A stretch of 64,000 nt of DNA from Eurosta solidaginis (Eukaryota > Arthropoda > Insecta > Diptera > Tephritidae): the NCBI RefSeq assembly GCF_040869045.1, contig NC_090319.1, positions 384,911,601-384,975,600 of the forward strand. Direction: 5' to 3'. Numbering within the stretch: position 1 is the first letter of the stretch; every line of letters starts with the position of its first letter. The translations under genes were made by a program, and so were the position numbers. The notes below the pieces were generated by a model, which was given only the letters and a program-made list of their open reading frames with translations, ran no database searches and was not told the DNA's origin. Positions 46,346-58,391 of the stretch are shown piece by piece.

Positions 46346-46577
46346 TCAATGGAGCTCAAGTACGATCATTAGCTGTGAATCAAGGGATTTATGAGCGCAA
46401 TATAAACCTTTATAGCTTCAGAGCTTCTGCAACTCAATTGTCAAACTCACCTACGCGAAGTGAATCCTACAGTCATTAGCTGTAGCAGAAGTCAATCTTA
46501 CCAACTCATGCGTTACCCGTGCCTAGTTACGCGTATTTTTATAGAAACGTGGTGTAAAACCCACGGGCATAAGCTAG

Positions 46578-49500
46578 TATATATTATAAATGGGAAATTT
46601 TGGATGTTAAGATGTTTGGCTGTTTGGATGTTTAGATGTTTGGATGTTTGGATGTTTGGATGTTTGGATGTTTGGATGTTTGGATGTTTGTCCAGACGTT
46701 TGTCTTTGTGACTCAATAACGCAAGAACGGCTGGACCGATTTGGATGAAATTTTGCACACATATAGCCAATAGTCTAGAAGGATCTACTAGCTATATATT
46801 TTTCAAAAGGGGCGTGGTCCCCGCCCCCTAGGAACAGTTATAATGTAATTATTATATTTTTTCGTCTTTGCGACTGAATCACGCCAGAATGGCTACACGG
46901 ATTTTGATGAAATTTGGGACACAGACAGTAGTCTACTAGCGAAATTTTTTTCGAACATGGAAAGATGGGTGGGGGTCCCACGACCCTTCGAGAAATTATT
47001 TTTCATAATTTTTACACATTAAAACTTTACGTATACTGGCCTTCACCAATATCACAGACTCAAGGGGTCAAATAAGTCGAGGGTTTACAAAGTAAGCAGT
47101 GACACCCTCCGCCCGCCCCCTTTATCTCCCCCTCTGGTGTAAAATCCATAAATTGTTATAACTCAATCTAAATTTTCTCCTAAATCAATAGTTTTTGGCA
47201 TCTGGTACATACAGAACGAGATCTAGACAATTTTGGAGGAACGATCAGTGGTCCTCTCCTCTACTCCCGCCATCCGCCCTCCATCAATTGTTTTTATTAG
47301 CACGCTTTTATTAGCTTTACCTGTATGTATCTATCTAACTTTTTATTCGCTCCAATGCGCCTGCTGCCTTATTAACATGGTTTTATAATTAGCTTCACCT
47401 TATTTGTAATCCCGTAAGGGTCATATCGAGACCCTTCCGGGATCATTTCTGGATGGTTTTCGGGATCGGTCCGGGATTACGCCGGGGTAATTTCGGGACT
47501 TTTTCGGAACTATTTCGGGATCATTTTGGGACCCTTCCGGGATCATTTCTGTATAGTTTACGGGATCCGTCCGGGATCCCGTCGGGGTTATTTTGGAACA
47601 TTTTCGGGACTATTCCGGAATCATTTCGGGACTATTTCGCGATCATTTGGGGACCCTTCCGGCATCATTTCTGGATGGTTTTCGGGATCCGTTCGGGATC
47701 TCGTCGGGGTCATATGGGGACTTTTTCGGGATCATTTGGGGGCTCTTCCGGCATCATTTCTGGATGGTTTTCGGGATCCGTCCGGGATATCGTCGGGGTC
47801 ATTTGGGGACTTTTTCGGGATCATTTGGGGGCTCTTCCGGCATCATTTCTGGATGGTTTTCGGGATCCGTCCGGGATCTCGTCGGGGTCATTTGGGGACT
47901 TTTTCGGGATCATTTTGGGGCTCATCCGGCATCATTTCTGGATGGTTTTCGGGATCCGTCCGGGATCCCGTCGGGGTCATTTCGGAACTTTTTCGCGACT
48001 AATACGGGATCATTTGGGAACCCTTTCGGCATGATTTCTGGATGGTTTTCGGGATCCGTCCGGGATCCCATTAGGGTAATTTCGGGACTATTAGGGGATC
48101 ATTTGGGAACCTTTCCGGCATCATTTCTGGATAATTTTCGGGATCCGTCCGGGATGCCGACGAGGTCATTTCGAGACTATTTCGGGATCATTTGGGATAC
48201 CTACCGGCATCATTTCTGGATGGTTTTTGGGATTTGTCCGGGATCCCGTCGTGGTCCTTTCGGGACTTTTTTTCGACTAATACGGGATCATTTGCGGACC
48301 CTTTCGGCATCATTTCTGGATAGTTGTCGGGACCCCGTCACGGTCATTTCGGGACTATTAGGGGATCATTTGAGGACCTTTCCGGCATCATTTCTGTATT
48401 GTTTTCGGAATCCTTTCGGGATCCCGTCAGGGTCATTTTGGGACTTTTTTGGGGCTAATACGGGATCATTTGGGGATCCTCTAGGGGTCGTTTCGTGACT
48501 TTTTCTGTTTTATTTCGGGATCATTTGGGGACCCTTCCGGCATAATTTCTTGACGGTTTGCCGGATCCATCAGGGTCATTTCGGGACCATTTTGGGATCA
48601 TTTGGGGACCCTTCCGAGATCATTTCTGGATCCGTCCGGGATGCCGTATGAGCCATTTCGGGATTTTTTGTTACTTTTCCGGGATAGTTTTTGGACCCTT
48701 CCGGGATCATTTCTGGATCTGTGCGGGATCCCATCTGGGTCATTTCCGGACTATTTCGGGATCATTTTGGGATCCTTCCGGAATCATTTCTGTATGGTTT
48801 TCGGGATCCGTCCGGGATATCGTCGGGGTCATTTGGGGATTTTTCGGGATCATTTGGGGGCTCTTCCGGCATCATTTCTGGATGGTTTTCGGGATCCGTC
48901 CGGGATCCCATCAGGGTAATTTCGGGACTATTAGGGGATCATTTGTGGACCTTTCCGGCATCATTTCTGGATAATTTAGGTATCCGTCCGGGATCCCATC
49001 TGGGTCATTTCCGGACTATTTCGGGATCATTTGGGATCCTTCCGGCATCATTTCTGGATGGTTTTCGGGATCCGTCCGGGATATCGTCGGGGTCATTTGG
49101 GGATTTTTCGGGATCATTTGGGGGCTCTTCCGGCATCATTTCTGGATGGTTTTCGGGATCCGTCCGGGATCCCATCAGGGTAATTTCGGGACTATTAGGG
49201 GATCATTTGTGGACCTTTCCGGCATCATTTCTGGATAATTTTCGGTATCCGTCCGGGATGCCGACGAGGTCATTTCGGGATTATTTCGGGATCATTTGGG
49301 ATACCTACCGGCATCATTTCTGGATGGTTTTTGGGATTCGTCCGGGATCCCGTCGGGGTCATTTCGGGACTTTTTCTCGACTAATACGGGATCATTTGCG
49401 AACCCTTTCGGCATAATTTCTGGATAGTTGTCGGGATCCGTTCGGGATCCCGTCACGGTCATTTCGGAACTATTAGGGGATCATTTGAGGACCTTTCCGG

Positions 49501-52149
49501 CATCATTTCTGGATAGTTTTTGGAATCCTTTCGGGATCCCGTCAGGGTCATTTCGGGGCTTTTTCGGGATCATTTAAGGATGGCTTTCAGGATTCGTCCG
49601 GGAACCCGTCAGGGTAATTTCTGGACTTTTCCGAGACTATTTCGGGATCATTTTGGGACCTTCCCAAGATCATTTCTGGATGGATTTCGGGATTTGTCCG
49701 GGATGCCCTCAGGGTCATTTTGGGACTATTAGGTGAGCATTTGAGGACCGTTCCGGCATCACTTCTGGATGGTTTTCGGTATCCGTTCAGATTCCCGTCG
49801 GAATAATTGCGGGACTTTTTCGGGATCATTGGGGTCCCTTCCAAAATCATTTCTGGATGGTTTTTGGGATTCGTCCGGCATCCCGTCGGGGTCATTTCGG
49901 GACTTTTTCTCGACTAATACGGGATCATTTGCGGGCCCTTTCGGTATCATTTCTGGATAGTTGTCGGGATCCGTTCGGAATCCCGTCAGGGTCTTTTCGG
50001 AACTATTGGGAGATCATTTGAAGACCTTTCCGGCATCATTTCTGGTTAGTTTTCGGGATCCTTTCCGGGTCCCATTAGGGTCATTTCGGGACTTTTTCGG
50101 CATCATTTAAGATGGGTTTTCAGGATTCGTCCGGTATCCGTCAGGGTAATTTCTGGACTTTTCCCAGACTATTTCGGGATAATTTTGGGACCCTCCCAAG
50201 ATCATTTCTGGATGGATTTCGGGATCTGGCCGGGATGCCGTCAGGGTCATTTTGGGACTATTAGGTGATCATTTGAGGACCTTTTCGGCATCACTTCTGG
50301 ATGGTTTTCGGTATTCGCTCAGGATCCCGTCGGAATTATTGCGGGACTTTTTCGGGATCATTTGGTGTCCCTTCCGGCAACATTTCTGGCTGGTTTTTGG
50401 GATTCGTCCGGCATCCCGTCGGGTTCATTTCGGGACTTTTTCTCGACTAATACGGGATCATTTGAGGGCCCTTTCGGCATCATTTCTAGATAGTTGTCGG
50501 GATCCGTTGGGGATCCCGTCAGGGTCTTTTCGGAACTATTAGGTGATCATTTGAGGACATTTCCGGCATCATTTCTGGATAGTTTTCGGGATCCTTACGG
50601 GGTCCAGTCAGGGTCATTTCGGGACTTTTTCGGGATCATTTAGAGATGGCTTTCAGGATTCGTCCGGGAACCCGTCAGGGTAATTTCTGAACTTTTCCGA
50701 GACTATTTCGGGATAATTTTGGGACCTTCCCAAGATCATTTCTGGATGGATTTTGGGATCAGTCCGGGATGCCGTCAGGGTCATTTTGGTATTAGGTGAT
50801 CATTTGAGGAACTTTCCGGCATCACTTCTGGATGGTTATCGGTATCCGATCAGGATCCCCTCGGAATCATTGCGGGACTTTTTCGGGATCATTTGAGGTC
50901 CCTCCCAAGATCATTTCTGGATGGATTTCGGGATCTGTCCGGGATCCCGTCAGGGTCATTTAGGGGTGCGTTCGAGATCCCGTCAGGGTCATTTCGGGAC
51001 TTCTTCGGGAATATATCGGGATCATTTCTGGATGGTTTATGGGATCCGTCCATGACCCCTTAAGGGTCATTTCGGGACTATTAGGTGATCATTTGAGGAC
51101 CTTTCCGGCGTCACTTCTGGATGATTTTCGGTATCCGTTCGGGATCCCGTCGGAATCAATGCGGGACTTTTACGGAATCATTTGGGATTCCTTCCGGCAT
51201 CATTTCTGGATGGTTTTCGGGATTTGTCCGGGATCCCGTCGGGGTTATTTCGGGACCTTTTCGGGGCTAATACGGGATCATTTGGGGATCCTCTAGGGGT
51301 CGTTTCGTGACTTTTTCTGTATTATTTCGGGATCATTTTGGGACCCTTTCGGCATAATTTCTTGATGGTTTGCCGGATCCATCAGGGTCATTTCGGAACC
51401 ATTTTGGGATCATTTGGGGACCCTTCCGAGATCATTTCTGGATCCGTCCGGGATGCCGTAGGAGCCATTTCGGGATTTTTTGTTACTTTTCCGGAATAGT
51501 TTTTGCACCCTTCCGGGATCATTTCTGGATCTTTGCGGGATCCCATCTGGGTCAATTCCGGACTATTTCGGGATCATTTTGGAATCCTTCCGGAATCATT
51601 TCTATATGGTTTTCGCGATCCATCGTGGATCCCCTCGGAGCCATTTCGAAACTTTTTCTGGAGTTAGTCGGGATAATTTAGGGACCCTTCCTGGATATTT
51701 TCTGGATGGTTTCTGAGATCCGTCCGGGAGTCCGTCAGGGTAATTTCGGAACTTTTTCGGGACTATTTCGGGATCAATTTGGTACCCTTCAGGCATCATT
51801 TCTGTGTGGTTATCTGGATAAGTCTAGAATCGTGTCGTTGTCATTTCGGGTTTTTTTGGGACTACTTCGGGAACTTTTGGAAACACTTCCGGGGCGTTTC
51901 TGGATGGTTTTCTGGATCCGTCCGCGATAGCGTCGGGGTCATTTCGTGGCTTTTTCTGGATAATTTCGTTATCATTTTGGGATCCTATCAGGTTATCAGC
52001 TCATAAAGTTCTTTTTTTTACTCAATTACAAAAATAAAATGCATTAGACAGAAAAAAAATTTTAAACAGATAACTTTATAAGCAGGCTAACGTGAATAGC
52101 CCACATATTTCATTTTCTCCTTGCGGACGGGGCCGCGGGTAAAGGCTAG
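46578..52149 (+). mobile_element. Helitron-like element H3
   Basis: It starts TATATATTATAAATGGG directly after the CTAG of the second Helitron family and ends in the GCGGACGGGGCCGC hairpin and CTAG at 52146-52149. It is 5.57 kb. The unique 5' part matches H1 and H2. Confidence 0.75.
47408..51995 (+). repeat. 89-bp minisatellite array of H3
   Basis: About 52 monomers. Diverged variants appear in the same order as in H1: a GGATGCCGTATGAGCC-type block at about 48640 and again near 51455, and the CGTCCATGACCCCTTAAGG variant at 51050. The array is therefore homologous to that of H1 and not an independent expansion. Confidence 0.85.
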
Positions 52150-55100
52150 TATATTATAAATGGGAAAGTTTGGATGTTAAGATGTTTGGATGTTTGGATG
52201 TTTGGATGTTTGTCCAGACGTTTGTCTTTGTGACTCAATCACGCAAGAACGGCTGGACCGATTTGGATGAAATTTTGCACAAATATAGCCAATAGTCTAG
52301 AAGGATCTACTAGCCATATATTTTTCAAAAGGGGCGTGGCCTCCGCCCCCTAGGAACAGTTATAATTTAATTATTATATTTTTTCGTCTTTGCGACTGAA
52401 TCACGCCAGAATGGCTACACGGATTTTGATGAAATTTGGGACACAGACAGCAGTCTACTAACGAAATTTTTTTCGAACATGGAAAGAGGGGTGGGGGTCC
52501 CACGACCCCTTCCAGAAATTATTTTTCAATAATTTTTACACATTATAACTTTACGTATACTGGCCTTCACCAATATCACAGACTCAAGGGGTCAAATAAG
52601 TCGAGGGCTTACAAAGTAAGCAGTGACACCCTCCGCCCGCCCCCTTTATCTCCCCTCTGGTGTAAAATCTATAAATTGTTATAACTCAATATAAATTTTC
52701 TCCTAAATCAATAGTTTTTGATATCTGGTACATACAGAACGACATCTAGACAATTTTGGAGGAACGATCAGTGCTCCTCTCCTCTACTCCCGCCATCCGC
52801 CCTCCATCAATTGTTTTTATTAGCACGCTTTTATTAGCTTTACCTGTATGTTTCTATGTAACTTTTTATTCGCTCCAATGCGCCTGCTGCCTTATTAACA
52901 TGGTTTTATAATTAGCTTCATCTTATTTGTAATCCCGTAAGGGTCATATCGAGACCCTTCCGGGATGATTTCTGTATTGTTTTCGGGATCGGTCCGGGAT
53001 TACGCCGGGGTAATTTCGGGACTTTTTCGGGACTATTTGGGGATCATTTTGGGAATCTTCCGGGATCATTTCTGTATAGTTTTCGGGATCCGTCCGGGAT
53101 CCCGTCAGGGTTATTTTGGGACATTTTCGGGACTATTCCGGAATCATTTCGGGACTATTTCGCGATCATTTGGGGACCCTTCCGGCATCATTTCTGGATG
53201 GTTTTCGGGATCCGTCCGGGATCCCGTCGGGGTACTTTCGGGATCATTTGCGTAACTTCGAGAGATAAATTCTTGATGGATTCCGGGATCATTACGGGAC
53301 TTTTTCGGGTTTATTTTGGGCCCCTTTAAGCATCATTTCTGGATGGTCCTCGGGATTCGTCCGGCATCCCGTCGGGGTCATTTCGGGACTTTTTCGCGAT
53401 TAATACGGGATCATTCGGCATCATTTCTGGATGGTTTTCGGGATCCGTCCGGGATCTCGTCGGGGTCATTTGGGGGCTCTTCCGGCACAATTTCTGGATG
53501 GTTTTCGGGATCCGTCCGGGATCTCGTCGGGGTCATTTGGGGACTTTTTCGGGATCATTTGGGGGCTCTTCCAGAATCATTTCTGGATGGTTTTCGGCAT
53601 CCGTCCAGGATCTCGTCTGGTCATTTGAGGACTTTTTCGGGATCATTCGGGGGCTCTTCCGGCATCATTTCTGGATGGTTTTCGGGATCCGTCCGGGATC
53701 TCGCCGGGGTCATTTGGGGACTTTTTCGGAATCATTTTGGGGCTCTTCCGGCATCATTTCTGGATGGTTTTCGGGATCCGTCGGGGATCCCGTCGGGGTC
53801 ATTTCGGGACTTTTTCGCGACTAATACGGGATCATTTGGGAACCCTTTCGGTATCATTTCTGTATGGTTTTCGGGATACGTCCGGGATCCCGTCGGGGTC
53901 ATTTCGGGACTTTTTCGCCACTAATACGGGATCATTTGGGAACCCTTTCGGCATCATTTCTGAATGATTTTCGGGATCCGTCCGGGATCCCATCAGGGTA
54001 ATTTCGGGACTATTAGGGGATCATTTGGGAACCTTTCCGGCATCATTTCTGGATAATTTTCGGGATCCGTCCGGGATGCCGACGAGGTCATTTCGGGATT
54101 ATTTCTGGATCATTTGGGATACCTACCGGCACCATTTCTGGATGGTTTTTGGGATTCGTCCGGGATCCCGTCGTGGTCATTTCGGGACTTTTTCTCGACT
54201 AATACGGGATCATTTGCGGACCCTTTCGGCATCATTTCCGGATAGTTGTCGGGATTCCGTCACGGTCATTTCGGGACTATTAGGGGATCATTTGCGGACC
54301 TTTCCGGCATCATTTCTGGATAGTTTTCGGAATCCTTTCGGGATCCCGTCAGGGTCATTTTGGGACTTTTTCGGGGCTAATACGGGATCATTTGAGGATC
54401 CTCTAAGGGTCGTTTCGTGACTTTTTCTGTTTTATTTCGGGATCATTTGGGGACCCTTCCGGCATAATTTCTTGATGGTTTGCCGGATCCATCAGGGTCA
54501 TTTCGGGACCATTTTGGGATCATTTGGGGACCCTTCAGAGATCATTTCTGGATCCGTCCGGGATGCCGTAGGAGCCATTTCGGGATTTTTTGTTACTTTT
54601 CCGGGATAGTTTTTGAATCCTTCCGGAATCATTTCTGTATGGTTTTCGCGATCCGTCGTTGATTCCCTCGGAGCCATTTCGGAACTTTTTCTGGAGTATG
54701 TCGGGGTCATTTGGGGACTTTTTCGGGATCATTTGGGGGCTCTTCCGGCATCATTTCTGGATGGTTTTCGGGATCCGTCCGGGATCCCGTCGGGGTCATT
54801 TCGGGACTTTTTGGCGACTAATACGGGATCATTTGGGAACCCTTTCGGCATCATTTCTGTATGGTTTTCGGGATCCGTCCGGGATCCCGTCGGGGTCATT
54901 TCGGGACTTTTTCTCGACTAATACGGGATCATTTGGGGACCCTTTCGACATCATTTCTGGATAGTTTTCGGGATCCGTCCGGGATCCGGACGGGGTCATT
55001 TCGGGACTATTTCGGGATCATTTGGGGTACCTACCGGCATCATTTCTGGATGGTTTTCGGTATCCGTCCGGGATCTCGTCGGGGTCATTTGGGGACCTTT

Positions 55101-56297
55101 TCGGGACATTTGGGGCTCTCCCGGCATCATTTCTGGATGGTTTTCGGGATCCGTCCAGGATGCCGTCGGGGTCATTTCGGGACTTTTTCGCGCCTAATAC
55201 GGGATCATTTGGGAACCTTTTCGGCATTATTTCTGGATGGTTTTCGGGATCCGTCCGGGATCCCATCAGGGTAATTTCGGGACTATTAGGGTATCATTTG
55301 TGGACCTTTCCGGCATAATTTGTGGATAATTTTCGGGATCCGTCCGGGATGCCGACGAGGTCATTCCGGGTCATTTGGGGCTCTTCCGGCATCATTTCTG
55401 TATGGTTTTCGGGATCCGTCCGGGATCCCGTCGGGGTAATTTCGGGACTTTTTCTCGACTAATACGGGAACATTTGGGGACCCTTTCGACATCATTTCTG
55501 GATAGTTTTCGGGATCCGTCCGGGATCCGGACGGGGTCATTTCGGGACTTTTTCGGGATCATTTAGAGATGGCTGTCAGGATTCGTCCGGGAACCCGTCA
55601 GGGTAATTTCTGAACTTTTCCGAGACTATTTCGGAATAATTTTGGGACCTTCCCAAGATCATTTCTGGATGGATTTCGGGATTTTTCCGGGATCCCGTCG
55701 GGGTTATTTCGGGAGCTTTTCGGGGCTAATACGGGATCATTTGGGGATCCTTCCGGAATCATTTCTGTATGGTTTTCGCGATCAGTCGTGGATCCCCTCG
55801 GAGCCATTTCGGAACTTTTTCTGGAGTATGTCGGGATAATTTAGGGACCCTTCCTGGATATTTTCTAGATGGTTTTTGAGATCCGCCCGTGAGCCCGTCA
55901 GGGTCATTTCGGAACCTTTTCGGGATCATTTTGGAACACCTTCAGGGATCATTTCTGTGTGGTTCTCTGTATACGTCTAGAATCGTGTCGCTGTCATTTC
56001 GAGTTTTTTTGGGACTATTCGGGGAACTTTTGGAGACCCTTTCGGGGCATTTCTGGATGGTTTTCGGGATCCGTCCGCGATAGCGTGGGGGTCATTTCGT
56101 TGCTTTTTCTGGATAATTTCGGGATCATTTGGGATCCTATCAGGTTATCAGCTCATTTAGTTCTTTTTTTTACTCAATTACAAAAATAAAATGCATTAGA
56201 CAGAAAACAAAATTTTAAACAGATAATAAGCAGGCTAACGCAAATAGCCCATATATTTAAATTTCTCCTTGCGGACGGGGCCGCGGGTAAAGGCTAG
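52150..56297 (+). mobile_element. Helitron-like element H4
   Basis: It starts directly after the CTAG of H3 and ends with GCGGACGGGGCCGC and CTAG at 56294-56297, followed by T. It is the shortest copy (4.15 kb), with only about three TTTGGATG units. Its 5' part carries private changes (GGGCGTGGCCTCCGCCCC). Confidence 0.75.
52931..56145 (+). repeat. 89-bp minisatellite array of H4
   Basis: About 36 monomers. This array is the most diverged of the four, with private units near 53230-53330 (CGAGAGATAAATTCTTGATG). Confidence 0.85.
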
Positions 56298-58284
56298 TAT
56301 ATTTATATTTTTTTTGTAATATTTTTTGTGAAAACGATATTCGTGCATTATTTTCATAGCTAGACAGTCTTTATTTTAATTTGCAATGCTTTGTATAATA
56401 TTCACACGCATCTATACAGCAGTGTTTGCAAATATTTTATGTATACATATATATTTACATTAACTATATAATAATAATGCGATAACATACATTGTATACA
56501 ATAACCACATACTTACATAAATAAGCAGAGATCGTTAAGTAAAAACTTTAACAACATGCATGCAAAGAGATTAATTCACAAAGATTGAGGAGAGGTTTCA
56601 CAAATACCTCATTAAGAGCTTTTCGAAATTAAATTAAGAGACCAGCAAACGATTTCGGTGAAAAAAGTTTATTAGAAAGCGTTAAACCGAGATTGAAAAA
56701 ACGGTCATGCCGTAAATAGAATGATATCTCTTAGTAGAGATAAGTCAGATTCGATTTTCTATCAAATAGCTGAATGTAGTTTTTAAAAAGAATATACGAA
56801 TAGTACACATTGATTGCCACCGATTTACCTGCAAAATAATTAATCGCTCCATTAATTTTTTGAACTACGTGCGATTTTTATATGCACAGCTGCGAGTAAA
56901 AAAAGCAGCAAAAATAGTTTACAAATCCTCAGTTTTACTTTTTTAGGTAACAAACTGTAAAGACCTGCGTAACGAAAGCCATGCAAACAAAGCAAAAACG
57001 TTTTCGAAAAAGATGTATCCAACTTCGAGTTTTTGGCAACTTTTTTAACGAAAATTATGTGAACCAATTTCGCAAACATTTTCAAAAAAAATTCGAAGCT
57101 TAGGAAAGTTTTTAAAAATCTTTAGAAACTTTTTGTAACGAAAATATTAGTTAACTTTATACGTTTTTAAAATGAAACGGAAGATTTTTGATATTTTGAA
57201 TGTTTATAAAATTTAAATTTAAGAAAACTTTGTGTAACGAAAAGAATGTGCACTAATTTCGAAAATGTTTTCGAAAAAGTTTGAAATAAAGTTTTGCACA
57301 CCTTTTATTGCAGAAGATCTAAAACACCCTTCCAAAAAAAATCAATAACTCAAACTCGTACTTTGTTAAACAAAAATTAAATATTTGGAAGTACACAAAC
57401 TTTCCTAAAACTCTAAGAACATATTTGTAAGTTTACATAACGATTTTCTAAAACTTGTCGAATTTTCCATTTTTTTCGAAAGCGTTCGCGAAGTTGGTTT
57501 ACATAGATTGGGTGAGACAAAACATTTATTTTTTTCTATTAACACAAGTAAAAAAAAAATAACTGCTAAATTGCAACTTATTTTTGCTGCTATTGTTTTC
57601 TCGCAGGTGTATGTTTTTGCGAAAACGTATTCGAAATTGGTTTCGCAGATTTGGTTAGACAATTCAAAATTTTTTTTAATTAACGCAAGTAAAAAAATAA
57701 TTGACAAGACTTGCAAATCGCATTTACTTCTATTTTTTGTCGCAGATGTCAATTTTATACATTTTCCATTTATGTCAAATACTGAAGAACCATTCATATG
57801 TATAAATACGTTTATGAGCTATTTAAAATTGTATTGTGGTCCACTCGCTAGTTTCCATTGATACAACAACCTTTTACTGCAGACCATTTTTAAGATAAAC
57901 AAACGGTTCAACAGCTCTAGCACTTTTTAAAATATTTATAAAATATTTATAAGCATATATGTATCTAGGTATGTATTTATATTCTAAATATGTGTATATA
58001 TGTATTTGAATAGTATCGTGATAGAATGCATGAATTTAATTACGTACATATATGAAAAACAAAATTACTTGTTGGAAACGTGAATCACAATTGTTAAAAA
58101 TTCTCATACAAATGCAAATTTATTTATAAACTAAATATAAATTTCGTCAAATAGTAAAATGAAACACATAATGCACATGTCTTTTGTTATTTACTTAGGA
58201 GGAACATTAAAATTTGTGCCCATTTATAACTTGTATTTTGTTTTTGGCAGAGTACTCAAGGGCTTTGGTGTTATTTGCCATTAA
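56298..58284. other. AT-rich intergenic DNA downstream of the acid phosphatase gene
   Basis: No gene seen. 56850-57480 contains diverged short repeats built of CGAAAACGTTTTTGC and TTCGAAAA. Two ORFs of 117-130 codons overlap here on opposite strands but have low complexity and no recognisable motif. Confidence 0.45.
58119..58124 (-). terminator. Candidate polyadenylation signal AATAAA
   Basis: On the minus strand AATAAA stands about 160 nt after the stop codon of the acid phosphatase gene. It would give a short 3' UTR. Other AT-rich matches are possible. Confidence 0.35.
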
Positions 58285-58391
58285 TTAGGCCACTTGTGAA
58301 TATGTATAGCTGTTATATCTGCGTCGACGAAAGTACATCATGAATATATAAGACAGCAGCAACATTACGCCGATAACTGTTATTAGAATAG
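58285..58391 (-). CDS. Acid phosphatase last exon: transmembrane anchor
   Basis: The exon is 107 nt, starting after ATTTTACAG. The first two bases complete an Ala codon with the previous exon. It encodes about 18 hydrophobic residues (ILITVIGVMLLLSYIFMM) and then a basic tail (RRRRYNSYTYSQVA) to TAA at 58287-58285. A tail-side anchor is known in lysosomal-type members, and the final tyrosines could be a sorting signal (inference). Confidence 0.8.

Larger units (their letters stand above)
42646..46577 (+). mobile_element. Second Helitron family, decayed, with helicase remnants
   Basis: TC followed by TATATATATAAAATTCAAATT at about 42650 is a typical Helitron 5' end; a related 5' end lies at about 43256 (TCTATATATATATAAAATTT-like). 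The only 3' end is at 46557-46577 (AAACCCACGGGCATAAGCTAG). Helicase remnants lie at 45657-46345. The two 5' ends may belong to two elements, one nested or truncated. A TACTCAG copy (43508-45365) is inserted. Confidence 0.6.

Noticed and set aside
46460..46770. Opposite-strand ORFs with a CLDVWMFG or HPNIQTSK repeat
   Set aside because: They are translations of the TTTGGATG microsatellite at the start of H3.
57405..57861. ORFs of 117 and 130 codons on opposite strands downstream of the acid phosphatase gene
   Set aside because: They are AT-rich, low complexity, mutually overlapping and without motif or splice context.
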